From: Frigoribacterium sp. PvP032
Lineage (GTDB): Bacteria; Actinomycetota; Actinomycetes; Actinomycetales; Microbacteriaceae
DNA: 64,000 bases
Reading direction: 5' to 3'
Assembly (NCBI RefSeq): GCF_017833035.1
Contig: NZ_JAFIBM010000001.1
Location: forward strand, 2,997,762-3,061,761
Shown: piece after piece, positions 45,437 to 55,012 of the stretch
Numbering within the stretch: the first letter of the stretch is position 1
How the letters are laid out: each line of letters opens with the position of its first letter
Program-made: the position numbers and the translations under genes
Notes under the pieces: generated by a model
The model's input: only the letters and a program-made list of their open reading frames with translations
Databases searched by the model: none
Told to the model about the DNA's origin: nothing

Positions 45437-46117
45437 GTGGCACAGCTGTTGGTCCTGACCTCTGCCGGCTCCTCCGACGTGCTCCCCGCGCTCGCCCTGC
45501 TGAGCCACCGTACGCGGCAGATCCCGGCCGAGCCCGCCCAGCTCGTCAACGCACCGTCGAGCGACCTGATCTTCGTCGACGCCCGCGTCGACCTGGCCAG
45601 CGCGAAGTCGCTCTGCAAGATCCTGCGCACGACGGGCGTGACGGTGCCGCTCGTGCTGGTGCTCACCGAGGGCGGCCTGACGGCCGTCAACCACGAGTGG
45701 GGCGCCGACGACGTCGTCCTCGAGACCGCGGGCCCCGCCGAGGTCGACGCCCGCATCCGCCTGGTCGTCGGGCGTCTCGCGCAGTCGCAGACGGGCTCGA
45801 AGATCCACGCGTCCGGCGTGGTCATCGACGAGGCCAGCTACTCGGCCAAGGTGCACGGTCGGCCGCTCGACCTCACGTTCAAGGAGTTCGAGCTGCTCCG
45901 CTTCTTCGCCACGCACCCCTCCCGCGTCTTCACGCGCGAGCAGCTGCTGAGCGAGGTCTGGGGCTACGACTACTTCGGCGGCACGCGCACCGTCGACGTG
46001 CACGTCCGTCGCCTGCGCGCCAAGCTCGGCGACCTCGAGTCGCTGATCGGCACGGTCCGCAACGTCGGCTACCGCTTCAACGTGTACGACGACGAGCCGG
46101 GCGCGGTCGTCCGATGA
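45437..46117 (+). CDS. glnR: GlnR-type orphan OmpR regulator of nitrogen metabolism
   Basis: 226 residues. It matches actinobacterial GlnR throughout: degenerate receiver [21 protein letters not shown] with Asp48 in [10 protein letters not shown], then the winged helix [21 protein letters not shown] and [17 protein letters not shown] with [11 protein letters not shown]. No cognate kinase is nearby. GTG at 45437 has GGAG 6 nt upstream; TAGGCT at about 45402-45407 may be the -10. The stop overlaps mshD (ATGA). Confidence 0.9.
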   Translation: MAQLLVLTSAGSSDVLPALALLSHRTRQIPAEPAQLVNAPSSDLIFVDARVDLASAKSLCKILRTTGVTVPLVLVLTEGGLTAVNHEWGADDVVLETAGPAEVDARIRLVVGRLAQSQTGSKIHASGVVIDEASYSAKVHGRPLDLTFKEFELLRFFATHPSRVFTREQLLSEVWGYDYFGGTRTVDVHVRRLRAKLGDLESLIGTVRNVGYRFNVYDDEPGAVVR

Positions 46118-46944
46118 CCTCCGAGGGCGAGCCGGCCGAGCTGGACGCCGCGGGCCTCGAGGCGCTGGCCCGGGCGGCGCAGGCCGTCGACGGCAGCCCG
46201 CCGGTCAACGACCAGGCGCTCGTCGAGGCCCGCACGGGCGAGGCGCGCCTGCTCGGCGACGAGCACGCCGCCGCGGTGCTCCGGCCCGGCGAGGTCGAGC
46301 TCGTGGTGCACCCCGACCACCGGCGACAGGGGCTCGGTGCGGCCCTCGCGCGACGCGTCGTCGACGAGACGACGGGTCCGCTCGCCTTCTGGGCGCACGG
46401 CGACCACCCCGGCGCACGGGCCCTGGCCGCGCAGCTGGGCCTCGTCGAGACGCGCCGGCTGCTCCAGCAGCGCGCGCCGGTCGAGCGACGCACGCCGCGC
46501 CTCCGTGACGGCGACCGCATCGCCGCCTTCCGCCCCGGCGTCGACGACGCGGCCTGGCTCGACCTCAACGCCCGCGCCTTCGCCGACCACCCCGAGCAGG
46601 GCTCCCTGACGCAGGCCGACCTCGACGCCCGCGAGGCCGACGACTGGTTCGACGCCGGCGACCTGCTGCTGCTCTGGCGGGGCGACGAGCTGCTCGCCTC
46701 GTGCTGGCTCAAGCTCGAGGCCGGCCAGCCGGGCGAGTTCTACGCCGTCGCCGTCAGCCCCGAGCACCAGGGCGAGCACCTGGGAGGCGCGGTGGTCGAC
46801 GCCGGCCTCGCCCGCCTCCTCGACAGGGGCGTCACCACCGCCGCCCTCTACGTCGAGGGCGACAACGCCGCCGCGCTGCGGCTCTACGCGGCCCGCGGGT
46901 TCGTCGACCACGCCGTCGACGTGCAGTACACGCTCACGCGCTGA
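46114..46944 (+). CDS. mshD: Mycothiol synthase (MshD)
   Basis: 276 residues with two GNAT acetyltransferase domains; the C-terminal one carries the acetyl-CoA loop [19 protein letters not shown] and [18 protein letters not shown]. It N-acetylates Cys-GlcN-inositol in the last step of mycothiol synthesis. The glnR-mshD pair, with a 4-nt overlap here, is conserved in actinobacteria. Confidence 0.9.
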   Translation: MTSEGEPAELDAAGLEALARAAQAVDGSPPVNDQALVEARTGEARLLGDEHAAAVLRPGEVELVVHPDHRRQGLGAALARRVVDETTGPLAFWAHGDHPGARALAAQLGLVETRRLLQQRAPVERRTPRLRDGDRIAAFRPGVDDAAWLDLNARAFADHPEQGSLTQADLDAREADDWFDAGDLLLLWRGDELLASCWLKLEAGQPGEFYAVAVSPEHQGEHLGGAVVDAGLARLLDRGVTTAALYVEGDNAAALRLYAARGFVDHAVDVQYTLTR

Positions 46945-47035
46945 CGCCCCGGCGGGTCACGCACCCTGCGAGAGCCTCAGGCGCCGACCAGGGCGGCGGT
47001 AGTGTTGGCCGGTCACGACTGACCAGGGGGACCAG

Positions 47036-48181
47036 ATGAGCGACGACGCACTGCCGCAGGCCGAGGGCCAGACCTCTCCGGAGGCGCGGCAGCAGACCGC
47101 GTCGAAGCCCGGTCAGGAGACGTCGTCCTCACCGTCGCCCGCCCCGGGCGGGCGTGGACGTCGCGGCTGGAGCCGTCGCCGCACGCTGCTGGTCGGCGGG
47201 GCCGCCGTGCTCTTCGCGCTCGGCATCGTCGCCGCCGTGGTCGTCGGCCGCACCGCCGCCACGCACCAGCCGCAGGCCGCCGTCGTCGCGTACCTCGACG
47301 CCGTGCAGCAGGGCGACGTCGAGCAGGCGATGTCGCTCGACGGGACCGAGGTCGGCGACGACGACGTGCTCCTCACGAACGACGCCTACGCCGGCGCCAC
47401 GGACGGCGTGACGGGCTGGCGCGTGACCGGCTCGCGCGTCGAGGGCGACTCGGCGGCCGTGTTCGCCGTCGTCCAGCAGGGCGGCGAGGCGGGCGCCGTG
47501 TACGACCAGCAGTTCACGCTCGAGAAGGACGGCACCGACCTGCTCTTCTTCGACCGGTGGACGCTCACGCCCGTCGAGCTCGGCACCCTCACCGTGCAGG
47601 TCGGCGCGCCCGACGCCGCCGTCGTGACGGCGGCCGGGGTGGAGGTGCCGCACGCCGGCGCCGAGGGCGACACGGTCGAGCTGCGCGCGTTCCCCGGCAG
47701 CTACCCCGCCACGCTCGACGGGGCGGGCGCCTACGAGGCGGACGACGTCGTCGGCATCGCGACCGGCGCCTCCTCGACCGGCAGCCCCGCCACGCTCGTC
47801 GCGTCGCTGACCGACTCGGGCCAGGCCGCCGCCCGTGCCGCCGTCGACGGGTGGCTCGCCGCGTGCGTCGCCAGTCCCGACCTCGCCCCCGCCGGTTGCA
47901 GCTTCCAGATCGTCAACGAGCCGACCGGCTACACGCTGTCCGAGCAGAAGTGGACCCTCGAGACGGCGCCGGTCTACGAGGTCGGCGAGTGGTCGAGCCA
48001 GGGCTGGCGGGTCGACGCCACGACGGAGGGGTCGGCGACGTTCACGTCGTCGCTCAGCGACGGTGCGGGCGGCACGGGCACGTTCAACTCGGTCGGCGCG
48101 GTGCGCGTGCCGATCCAGGGCGTCATCTCGGACGTCACGGCCGAGGGCGCGACCTTCACCTCGACGCTGCTGCAGTACTGA
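47036..48181 (+). CDS. Membrane-anchored protein with unknown exported domain
   Basis: 381 residues. A disordered N-terminus (about 1-50), one transmembrane segment at about 50-72 (TLLVGGAAVLFALGIVAAVVVG), then an exported region of about 300 residues. The part from 80 (QAAVVAYLDAVQQGDVEQAM, VTGWRVTGSRVEGDSAAVFAV) resembles DUF4878/NTF2-like lipoprotein domains; two cysteines (AACVAS and GCSF) may pair. Function unknown. TAGTGT at about 46998 is a possible -10. Confidence 0.7.
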   Translation: MSDDALPQAEGQTSPEARQQTASKPGQETSSSPSPAPGGRGRRGWSRRRTLLVGGAAVLFALGIVAAVVVGRTAATHQPQAAVVAYLDAVQQGDVEQAMSLDGTEVGDDDVLLTNDAYAGATDGVTGWRVTGSRVEGDSAAVFAVVQQGGEAGAVYDQQFTLEKDGTDLLFFDRWTLTPVELGTLTVQVGAPDAAVVTAAGVEVPHAGAEGDTVELRAFPGSYPATLDGAGAYEADDVVGIATGASSTGSPATLVASLTDSGQAAARAAVDGWLAACVASPDLAPAGCSFQIVNEPTGYTLSEQKWTLETAPVYEVGEWSSQGWRVDATTEGSATFTSSLSDGAGGTGTFNSVGAVRVPIQGVISDVTAEGATFTSTLLQY

Positions 48182-48349
48182 CGGCGGCGGGCGCACCGGG
48201 CCCTCGGGGCACTCGCCGGGGTACGTGCCGGGGTACGTGGCGGCTCGCCGCAGGCCTACTCGGAGCTGCACCCCGACCTGGCACGCCGCTCACAGCCTGA
48301 GGGAGTGGATTGTCGTCATCGGATCGTCCACGACCTGCAGGAGAACACC

Positions 48350-48568
48350 ATGAACCCCGTCAAATTCATCTCGGACCTCGGCGTCAAGAGCGACCACGCC
48401 TACTGGGGCGGCTTCGCCTCCATCGTGATCGCGCTCGTCGCGTGGCTCGCCTCCCAGGGCAAGGACTCCAACGACAAGGCGCAGTCCGACCGCTGGGGCA
48501 TCTTCATCGGCCACTGGGCGCCCACCTTCTTCGCCCTCGGCATCGCCCTGAAGCAGGAAGAGAAGTAG
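48350..48568 (+). CDS. Small membrane protein (72 aa)
   Basis: 72 residues with one transmembrane segment (about 20-35, FASIVIALVAWLAS) and a second short hydrophobic part near the end (FIGHWAPTFFALGIAL). GGAG is 6 nt upstream of ATG 48350. No family recognised. The preceding gap contains a tandem GCCGGGGTACGT repeat (about 48212-48241). Confidence 0.75.
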   Translation: MNPVKFISDLGVKSDHAYWGGFASIVIALVAWLASQGKDSNDKAQSDRWGIFIGHWAPTFFALGIALKQEEK

Positions 48569-48597
48569 GCAGCTCCCCTCAGGGCGGCACGCTCAGC

Positions 48598-49218
48598 TCA
48601 GGAGGCGGCCCCGGGTCGTGAGACGCGGGCGAGCAGTGCCGCGGCGAGCTCGCGGGCGGCCTCGACCGGCCGGGGGAACGTCGCCATCCCGAGCGTGACC
48701 AGGGCGCCCTCGTGCAGCAGCATCAGCTGCCGCGCGAGGGCGCCTTCGTCGTTGCCTCCGAGCCCCGCCTCCGCGAGGAGGCCGCCGAGCAGCTCGAGCA
48801 TCCAGCGTTTCTGCCGCGTGAGCTCGGGCAGCACCGGCCCGCCGTCGTCCGGGCCGCCGACCTCGGCGCGCGCGTTGATGACGCCGCAGCCCTTCGGCGA
48901 GTTGTCGGCCGACCAGGTGAGCGTCGCGTCGAAGACCGCGAGCACCCGCTCGGGGCCGGGCTCGGGCGTGCGCGCCAGCTCGGCGGCGAGGTGGGCGCGC
49001 CACCTCGCGTCGCGGTGCTGCAGGTACGAGACGACCAGCGCCTCCTTCGAGCCGAAGCGGTCGTACAGGGTCTTCTTCGTGACGCCGGCCGCCTCGGCGA
49101 TCGTGTCGACGCCGACGGCGTGCACGCCGCGGTCGTAGAAGAGGTCGGAGGCGGCGTCGAGGAGGCGGCGCGCACCGGGCGTGAGGAGGGGCAGCTCGGG
49201 TGCGGTGAGATCGACCAT
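48598..49218 (-). CDS. TetR-family repressor
   Basis: 206 residues. HTH: ARRLLDAASDLFYDRGVHAVGV then TIAEAAGVTKKTLYDRFGSKEAL (about residues 18-60); the C-terminal ligand domain includes the SPKGCGVINARAEVGG segment typical of the TetR/AcrR group that regulates transporters. TATAGT is 7 nt before the ATG 49218. It should bind the palindrome at 49225-49246 and control both itself and the divergent EamA transporter. Confidence 0.92.
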   Translation of the reverse strand: MVDLTAPELPLLTPGARRLLDAASDLFYDRGVHAVGVDTIAEAAGVTKKTLYDRFGSKEALVVSYLQHRDARWRAHLAAELARTPEPGPERVLAVFDATLTWSADNSPKGCGVINARAEVGGPDDGGPVLPELTRQKRWMLELLGGLLAEAGLGGNDEGALARQLMLLHEGALVTLGMATFPRPVEAARELAAALLARVSRPGAAS

Positions 49219-49224
49219 GCACTC

Positions 49225-49246
49225 GACTATACCTATCTGTATAGTC
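49225..49246. promoter_or_regulatory. Symmetric operator and divergent leaderless promoters of TetR and EamA genes
   Basis: Inverted repeat GACTATAC (49225-49232), 6-nt centre, GTATAGTC (49239-49246). The same bases supply both -10 boxes (TATAGT, minus 49231-49226 and plus 49240-49245), each 7 nt from the ATG it serves. A TetR dimer here would occlude both promoters. Confidence 0.8.
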
Positions 49247-49252
49247 ACGAGC

Positions 49253-50242
49253 ATGACTAAACCGATCGGTGTACTCGATGAGCAGCGCGCAGACAGGCCG
49301 GAGCGCGCAGACGGGCCGGGCCGGACGAGACGTGCGTCCGCCGTCCTCACGGTGCTCGCCGCAGCCGCCTTCGTCCTCGCGTGGAGCTCGGGCTTCACCA
49401 TCGCGGCCGTCGCGACCGTCGACGCGCCCGCGACGACGCTGCTGCTCTGGCGGTTCCTGCCGCTGGCGGCGCTGCTCGTCGTGGTCGCCGTCGCCAGGGG
49501 CCGGCTGCGCGGCGTGCCCGTCGTCGAGCTCCGACACCAGGCCGTGATCGGCCTGCTCGCGCAGTTCGGCTACGTGGTGTTCGTCTACGCGGCCGTCGGC
49601 GCCGGGGTGGCGACCGGCAGCACGGCCCTGGTCGACGCGGTGCAGCCTCTCGTCGTGGCCACCCTCGTCGGCCCGCTGCTCGGGCTGCGGGTGCGGGGCG
49701 CGCAGTGGGCGGGGCTCGGCGTCGGGGCCGCCGGCGTCGTGCTCGTCGTCGGCTCGCAGCTCGGCGGGTCCGACGCACCGGCCTGGGCGTGGGCGCTCCC
49801 GGCGCTGGCCATGGCCAGCCTGATCGCCGGCACGCTCGTCGAGCGACGCGGCGGGGCGGAGCTGCCCGTGCTGACGACGCTGACCGTGCACGTGAGCGTG
49901 ACGGCCGGGGCGCTCGTGGTGCTCGCGGCGGCGACCGGGACGCTCGTGCCGCCTCCGTCGCCGTCGTTCTGGGCCGCGACCGTGCTGTCGGCACTGGTGC
50001 CGACCCTCGCCGCGTACGGCCTGTACTGGTGGCTGCTGCGCCGGCTGGGCGTGACCGCCCTGAACGCGCTGCTCTTCCTGGTCGCGCCGACCACCGCGGC
50101 CTCCGGCGCGTTGCTCCTCGGCGAGCCGCTCACGGCGTGGACCCTCGCGGGCTTCGTGCTCAGCGGAGCCGGTTCAGCCCTCGTGCTGACGAGCGGACGA
50201 AGGAGGCGCGCACCGGCCGGCGAGGCCCTCGCGACCCCCTGA
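49253..50242 (+). CDS. EamA/DMT-superfamily transporter
   Basis: 329 residues, about ten membrane segments in two EamA repeats ([22 protein letters not shown] and [21 protein letters not shown]). The ATG 49253 is 7 nt from TATAGT. Probable metabolite or drug exporter controlled by the divergent TetR protein. An AGGAGGCGC sequence lies near the 3' end. Confidence 0.9.
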   Translation: MTKPIGVLDEQRADRPERADGPGRTRRASAVLTVLAAAAFVLAWSSGFTIAAVATVDAPATTLLLWRFLPLAALLVVVAVARGRLRGVPVVELRHQAVIGLLAQFGYVVFVYAAVGAGVATGSTALVDAVQPLVVATLVGPLLGLRVRGAQWAGLGVGAAGVVLVVGSQLGGSDAPAWAWALPALAMASLIAGTLVERRGGAELPVLTTLTVHVSVTAGALVVLAAATGTLVPPPSPSFWAATVLSALVPTLAAYGLYWWLLRRLGVTALNALLFLVAPTTAASGALLLGEPLTAWTLAGFVLSGAGSALVLTSGRRRRAPAGEALATP

Positions 50243-50330
50243 GGCGCCCCTGCCGCTCGCCTGCCGGGGCCTGTTCCGCGCGTCCGCGACGCCTCCGCCG
50301 CGCCTCCTCCACAGCCGCGGGGCCTGGCCT

Positions 50331-50359
50331 CGTCACCAGCCGTTCACGTCAGGGGGACG
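50331..50359 (+). promoter_or_regulatory. PHO-box-like repeat before ppk
   Basis: Heptamers CGTCACC (50331), GTTCACG (50342) and GGGGACG (50353) at exact 11-bp spacing, matching the actinobacterial PHO-box unit GTTCACC with decay; 33 nt upstream of the ppk ATG. CACGAT at 50381-50386 may be the -10. Confidence 0.6.
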
Positions 50360-50391
50360 TCGGCGGCCACCAGGGGTGGCACGATGGTGCG

Positions 50392-52560
50392 ATGGACAGC
50401 GAACCACGCGTCGACGGCGCCGGCGTCACCCCCGATTTCCTCGACGACTTCGACGAGATCGTCAGCTTCGAGGAGGGCACCCTCCCCGCCGAGCGGTACC
50501 TCGACCGAGAGCTCAGCTGGCTGGCGTTCAACCAGCGCGTGCTCGAGCTCGCAGAGGACCCGACGACGCCGCTGCTCGAGCGCGCGAACTTCCTCGCGAT
50601 CTTCGCCAGCAACCTCGACGAGTTCTTCATGGTGCGCGTCGCCGGCCTGAAGCGGCGCATCGCCACCGGGCTCGCCGTGCCGACGAACGTCGGCCGCGGC
50701 CCGAACGAGGTGCTCGCCGACATCAACGCCAAGGCGCACGACCTGCAAGAGAGGCACGCACGCGCGTTCCTCGACCTGGTCAAGCCCGACCTCGACGACG
50801 CGGGCATCCACATCGAGAAGTGGTCCGACCTCGAGGAGGCGGACCGCGTCCGCATGCGCGAGATCTTCACGGAGCAGATCTTCCCCGTGCTGATGCCCCT
50901 AGCCGTCGACCCCGCGCACCCCTTCCCCTACATCTCCGGCCTTTCGCTGAACCTGTCGGTGCGCGTCCGCAACCCGAAGACGATGCGCCAGGAGTTCGCG
51001 CGGCTCAAGGTGCCGCAGATGCTGCCGCGCTTCGTGCAGCTGCCCGACAACGACAGCGGGCGCGTGCGCTTCATCCCGCTCGAGGACCTCATCGCGAACC
51101 ACCTGCAAGACCTGTTCCCCGGCATGGAGGTCGTCGAGCACCACGTGTTCCGCGTCACCCGCAACGAGGACGTCGAGGTCGACGAGGACGAGTCGGAGAA
51201 CCTGATCCAGGCGCTCGAGCGCGAGCTGCTCCGTCGGCGCTTCGGCCCGCCCATCCGCCTCGAGATCACGGACGACATGGACCCGGTCACGCTCGAGCTG
51301 CTCGTCCGCGAGCTCGACGTCACCGACCAGGAGGTGTACCGGCTGCCGGCGCCCCTCGACCTCGCGGGCCTCTTCGAGATCACGAAGATGCCGCGTTCCG
51401 ACCTGAAGTACCCCAAGCACCTGCCCCAGACGGCGCTGCAGCTGCAGCCGACCGAGCCGAACATGAAGCCCGACATGTTCGCGAGCATCGCCCGGCAGGA
51501 CATCCTGGTGCACCACCCGTACGAGTCGTTCGCGACGAGCGTGCAGGCGTTCCTCGAGCAGGCGGCGGCCGACCCCAACGTCCTCGCCATCAAGCAGACG
51601 CTCTACCGCACGAGCGGCGACAGCCCCATCATCGAGGCGCTGATCGACGCCGCCGAGTCGGGCAAGCAGGTGCTCGCCCTCGTCGAGGTCAAGGCGCGCT
51701 TCGACGAGCAGAACAACATCACCTGGGCCCGCAAGCTCGAGAAGGCCGGCGTGCACGTCGTCTACGGCCTCGTCGGGCTCAAGACCCACTGCAAGCTCGC
51801 GCTCGTCATCCGCCAGGAGAAGGGTCGGCTGCGGCACTACACGCACATCGGCACGGGCAACTACAACCCGAAGACCAGCCGCATCTACGAGGACATGGGC
51901 CTCTTCACCGCCGACGACCAGGTCGGCAAGGACCTGACGCGCCTCTTCAACGAGCTGTCGGGCTACGCGATCGAGAAGAAGTTCAAGCGCCTGCTCGTCG
52001 CGCCGCGCTACCTGCGCCGCGGCCTGCTCAAGCAGATCCAGGGCGAGATCGAGGCCGCGCAGGCCGGTCGCCCCTCGGGCATCAAGATCAAGATCAACTC
52101 GATCGTCGACGAGCAGATCATCGACGCGCTCTACAAGGCCAGCCAGGCCGGCGTGCCGGTCGACGTCTGGGTGCGCGGCATCTGCACCATCAAGCCGGGC
52201 AAGCCCGGCCTGAGCGACACGATCCGGGTGCGCTCCGTCCTCGGCCGCTACCTCGAGCACTCGCGCCTCTTCTGGTTCGCGAACGACGGCGACCCGCAGG
52301 TCTTCATCGGCAGCGCCGACATGATGCACCGCAACCTCGACCGCCGCATCGAGGCCCTGGTGCGCCTCACGCAGCAGGACCACCTCGACCAGGTCGCCGA
52401 GCTGTTCGACCGCGCGATGTCCGACGAGACGGCGTCGTGGTGGCTCGAGAGCGACGGCACCTGGACACGCCACGCGCGCGACGCCTCCGACGCCCCGCTC
52501 GCCGACATGCAGAACGTGCTGATGAAGCAGATCACGCAGCGCCGCCGGGCCAGCCGGTGA
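50392..52560 (+). CDS. ppk: Polyphosphate kinase 1
   Basis: 722 residues. The autophosphorylated histidine is probably His485 in [15 protein letters not shown]; other PPK1 signatures include [16 protein letters not shown] at the start, [14 protein letters not shown] and [11 protein letters not shown]. It makes polyphosphate from ATP. The last codon overlaps the mutT1 start. The neighbour mutT1 and the upstream PHO-box-like repeat put it in the phosphate response. ATG 50392 follows CACGAT by 6 nt. Confidence 0.95.
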   Translation: MDSEPRVDGAGVTPDFLDDFDEIVSFEEGTLPAERYLDRELSWLAFNQRVLELAEDPTTPLLERANFLAIFASNLDEFFMVRVAGLKRRIATGLAVPTNVGRGPNEVLADINAKAHDLQERHARAFLDLVKPDLDDAGIHIEKWSDLEEADRVRMREIFTEQIFPVLMPLAVDPAHPFPYISGLSLNLSVRVRNPKTMRQEFARLKVPQMLPRFVQLPDNDSGRVRFIPLEDLIANHLQDLFPGMEVVEHHVFRVTRNEDVEVDEDESENLIQALERELLRRRFGPPIRLEITDDMDPVTLELLVRELDVTDQEVYRLPAPLDLAGLFEITKMPRSDLKYPKHLPQTALQLQPTEPNMKPDMFASIARQDILVHHPYESFATSVQAFLEQAAADPNVLAIKQTLYRTSGDSPIIEALIDAAESGKQVLALVEVKARFDEQNNITWARKLEKAGVHVVYGLVGLKTHCKLALVIRQEKGRLRHYTHIGTGNYNPKTSRIYEDMGLFTADDQVGKDLTRLFNELSGYAIEKKFKRLLVAPRYLRRGLLKQIQGEIEAAQAGRPSGIKIKINSIVDEQIIDALYKASQAGVPVDVWVRGICTIKPGKPGLSDTIRVRSVLGRYLEHSRLFWFANDGDPQVFIGSADMMHRNLDRRIEALVRLTQQDHLDQVAELFDRAMSDETASWWLESDGTWTRHARDASDAPLADMQNVLMKQITQRRRASR

Positions 52561-53501
52561 GCACGGTCGCCCCCACGACGATCGTCGCCGCCGGCGCGGT
52601 CTGCTTCCGCCTGGTCGACGGCAAGGCGCGCGTGCTGCTCATCCACCGTGAGCACCACGGTGACGTCTCGCTGCCCAAGGGCAAGGTCGACCCCGGCGAG
52701 TCGACGCCGCAGACCGCCGTCCGCGAGATCCGGGAGGAGACGGGCTACCGCGTGGCCCTCGGCGCTCCCCTCGGCACGGCCGAGTACGTGATGCCCGGCG
52801 GCCGCGACAAGATCGTGCACTACTGGGCCGCCGAGGTCACCGACGAGTCGTTCGCGGCCGCCGGGCGCTTCACGCCCAACAGCGAGGTCGCGGCGATCGA
52901 GTGGGTCTCGGTCGAGAAGGCGCGCGCGAAGCTGACCTACGAACGAGACGCGGAGGTGCTCGACCGGTTCGCCGACCGGGTCGCGTCGGGCGCCGCGCGC
53001 ACCTTCGCCCTCGTGGCGCTGCGCCACGCCAAGACGACGTCGCCGGGCGAGTGGACCGGCTCGGACGCGACCCGCCCGCTGCTGCCGCAGGGCCGCCGCC
53101 AGGCGAAGTCGATCGCGCCCGGCATCGCGGCCTGGGCCCCGCAGCGACTGATCAGCAGCACGGCCGCTCGTTGCCTCGCCACCCTCGAGCCCCTGTCGGC
53201 GCTCACGCGCGTCGGGGTGAAGCAGACGGACTCGATCAGCCAGGACGCGTTCGACCGCCACGACGACGACGTGCCCGGCGTCGTCGCGAAGCGCCTGAAG
53301 AAGCGGGTCCCGGCCGTGTTCTGCACGCACGCCCCGGTGCTGCCCGAGCTCGTGCGCCAGATCGCCGCCGCGACCGTGGGCGGGCACCGGCTCGACCTGC
53401 GCCGCGCCTCCTCGCTGAGCCCCGGCGAGTACACCGTGCTGCACGTGTCGTGCTCCGACGCCGCCCTCGTGGCCGTCGAGACGCACGGCCCCGTGCTCTA
53501 G
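52557..53501 (+). CDS. mutT1: MutT1-type two-domain NUDIX hydrolase / histidine phosphatase
   Basis: 314 residues. The Nudix box [20 protein letters not shown] is at about residues 42-61; the C-terminal domain (about 150-314) has the histidine phosphatase motif [13 protein letters not shown] and the second His region [12 protein letters not shown]. Mycobacterial MutT1 lies beside ppk as here and removes oxidised nucleotides or diadenosine phosphates. GTG start overlaps the ppk stop (GTGA). Confidence 0.88.
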   Translation: MSTVAPTTIVAAGAVCFRLVDGKARVLLIHREHHGDVSLPKGKVDPGESTPQTAVREIREETGYRVALGAPLGTAEYVMPGGRDKIVHYWAAEVTDESFAAAGRFTPNSEVAAIEWVSVEKARAKLTYERDAEVLDRFADRVASGAARTFALVALRHAKTTSPGEWTGSDATRPLLPQGRRQAKSIAPGIAAWAPQRLISSTAARCLATLEPLSALTRVGVKQTDSISQDAFDRHDDDVPGVVAKRLKKRVPAVFCTHAPVLPELVRQIAAATVGGHRLDLRRASSLSPGEYTVLHVSCSDAALVAVETHGPVL

Positions 53502-53522
53502 GCCGGACGCCGGTCAGCCCTA

Positions 53523-53549
53523 GCGCCCCGTGGCCCTGCCGCGGGGCGC
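53523..53549 (+). terminator. Hairpin after mutT1
   Basis: GCGCCCCG (53523-53530) pairs with CGGGGCGC (53542-53549); separates ppk-mutT1 from the pst operon. Confidence 0.7.
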
Positions 53550-53656
53550 GAGCTGTGCCGCGATCGATGTGGACACGGTGGGCCCGGGTGCGCGGCGGGT
53601 GATCCTGGCCCGACCGGCGGGCAGCGGCGGGCACGCCCGGCCGATGTTCCCCCCGC

Positions 53657-53697
53657 GTTAACCTCCCGTTCACCATCGCAGACGACCGTGGTTAACC
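53657..53697 (+). promoter_or_regulatory. PHO box before pstS
   Basis: GTTAACC (53657) and GTTCACC (53668), exactly 11 bp apart; a third GTTAACC is at 53691. This is the strongest PHO-box match in the window and lies about 85 nt upstream of the pstS start. Confidence 0.8.
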
Positions 53698-53775
53698 GCC
53701 CGACGTAGCGTCTCGCAACGGGCCAGCACCGGCCCCCCAGCACCCCACAGCACCACATCCCGAAAAGGAACCTCT

Positions 53776-54873
53776 GTGAACTTCAAGCGCACCGGCAGCA
53801 TCGTGGCGATCGCCGCGGTCGGCACCATGCTCCTCGCGTCCTGCGCCTCCAACGAGGCCGGCTCCGGCACCTCGACCGAGGGCGCCTCCTCCGACCTCTC
53901 CGGCACGATCGCCGGCATCGGCGCCTCGTCGCAGCAGGCAGCCCAGGAGGCCTGGGTCGCCGGCTTCCAGACCGCCAACCCCGACGTGACCGTCAACTAC
54001 GACCCGCAGGGCTCCGGCGGCGGCCGTGAGAGCTTCATCTCCGGCGCCGCGGCCTTCGCCGGCTCGGACCGCGCGTTCAAGACCGACGAGATCTCGTCGA
54101 GCACCTTCGCGGGCTGCACGCCCGACACCGGCATCGTCGAGCTGCCCGCCTACGTCTCGCCCATCGCGGTCGTCTACAACCTCGACGGTGTCGACGAGCT
54201 CAACCTCGCCCCCGCCACCATCGCCGGCATCTTCGCCGGGACGATCACCTCGTGGGACGCCCCGGAGATCGCGGCGGACAACCCCGACGCCGACCTCCCC
54301 AGCACGCCCATCACGGCCGTGCACCGCTCGGACGACTCGGGCACCACCGAGAACTTCACCGACTACCTCAACAAGACGGCTCCCGACGTGTGGACCGCCG
54401 AGGCGGACGGCGTGTGGCCCTTCGAGACCGGCGAGGGCGCGAACCAGACGTCGGGCATGATCGACGCCGTGACCAACGGCACCGGCACCATCGGCTACGC
54501 GGACGCCTCGCGCGCCGGAGACCTCGGCGTCGCGAAGATCAAGGTCGGCGAGGAGTTCGTCGAGTACTCGGCCGAGGCCGCCGCCGCCATCGTCGATGCC
54601 TCCCCTGAGGAGGAGGGCCGGACCGAGGGCGACATCGCCATCGAGCTCGACCGCACCTCGACCGAGGAAGGCGTCTACCCGATCGTCCTCGTGAGCTACC
54701 TGATCGGCTGCGAGTCGTACGAAGACGCCGAGCAGGGCGCGCTCGTGAAGTCGTACTTCGAGTACGTCACGAGCGACGAGGGCCAGCAGGTCGCGGCCGA
54801 CGCCGCCGGCTCGGCTCCCATCTCGAGCACCCTCTCGGGCCAGGTCGCCGACGCGATCGCGCTCATCAAGTAG
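53776..54873 (+). CDS. pstS: PstS phosphate-binding lipoprotein
   Basis: 365 residues. Signal peptide with lipobox LLASC and lipid-modified Cys23. The mature protein has the PstS pattern GSGGGRESFISGAAAFAGSDRA, RSDDSGTTENFTDYL and the phosphate-contacting TISAVHRSD-type segment. GTG at 53776 has AAGGAA upstream. First gene of pstSCAB; a strong hairpin follows that may favour pstS over the rest. Confidence 0.96.
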   Translation: MNFKRTGSIVAIAAVGTMLLASCASNEAGSGTSTEGASSDLSGTIAGIGASSQQAAQEAWVAGFQTANPDVTVNYDPQGSGGGRESFISGAAAFAGSDRAFKTDEISSSTFAGCTPDTGIVELPAYVSPIAVVYNLDGVDELNLAPATIAGIFAGTITSWDAPEIAADNPDADLPSTPITAVHRSDDSGTTENFTDYLNKTAPDVWTAEADGVWPFETGEGANQTSGMIDAVTNGTGTIGYADASRAGDLGVAKIKVGEEFVEYSAEAAAAIVDASPEEEGRTEGDIAIELDRTSTEEGVYPIVLVSYLIGCESYEDAEQGALVKSYFEYVTSDEGQQVAADAAGSAPISSTLSGQVADAIALIK

Positions 54874-54887
54874 CACCCGCCACACCG

Positions 54888-54920
54888 GGCCCGGGACCGC
54901 ACGCCGTGCGGTCCCGGGCC
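54888..54920 (+). terminator. Hairpin between pstS and pstC
   Basis: 14-bp perfect stem, arms 54888-54901 (GGCCCGGGACCGCA) and 54907-54920, loop CGCCG. Likely attenuates transcription so that pstS is made in excess. Confidence 0.8.
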
Positions 54921-55012
54921 GTCTCCCTGACAGGACACTGCAGCATCCGCACCACCGGCAGCACCCGCACAGCCACCCGAGCACCGATGACCCACCCGGA
55001 GGACCTCGTCCG

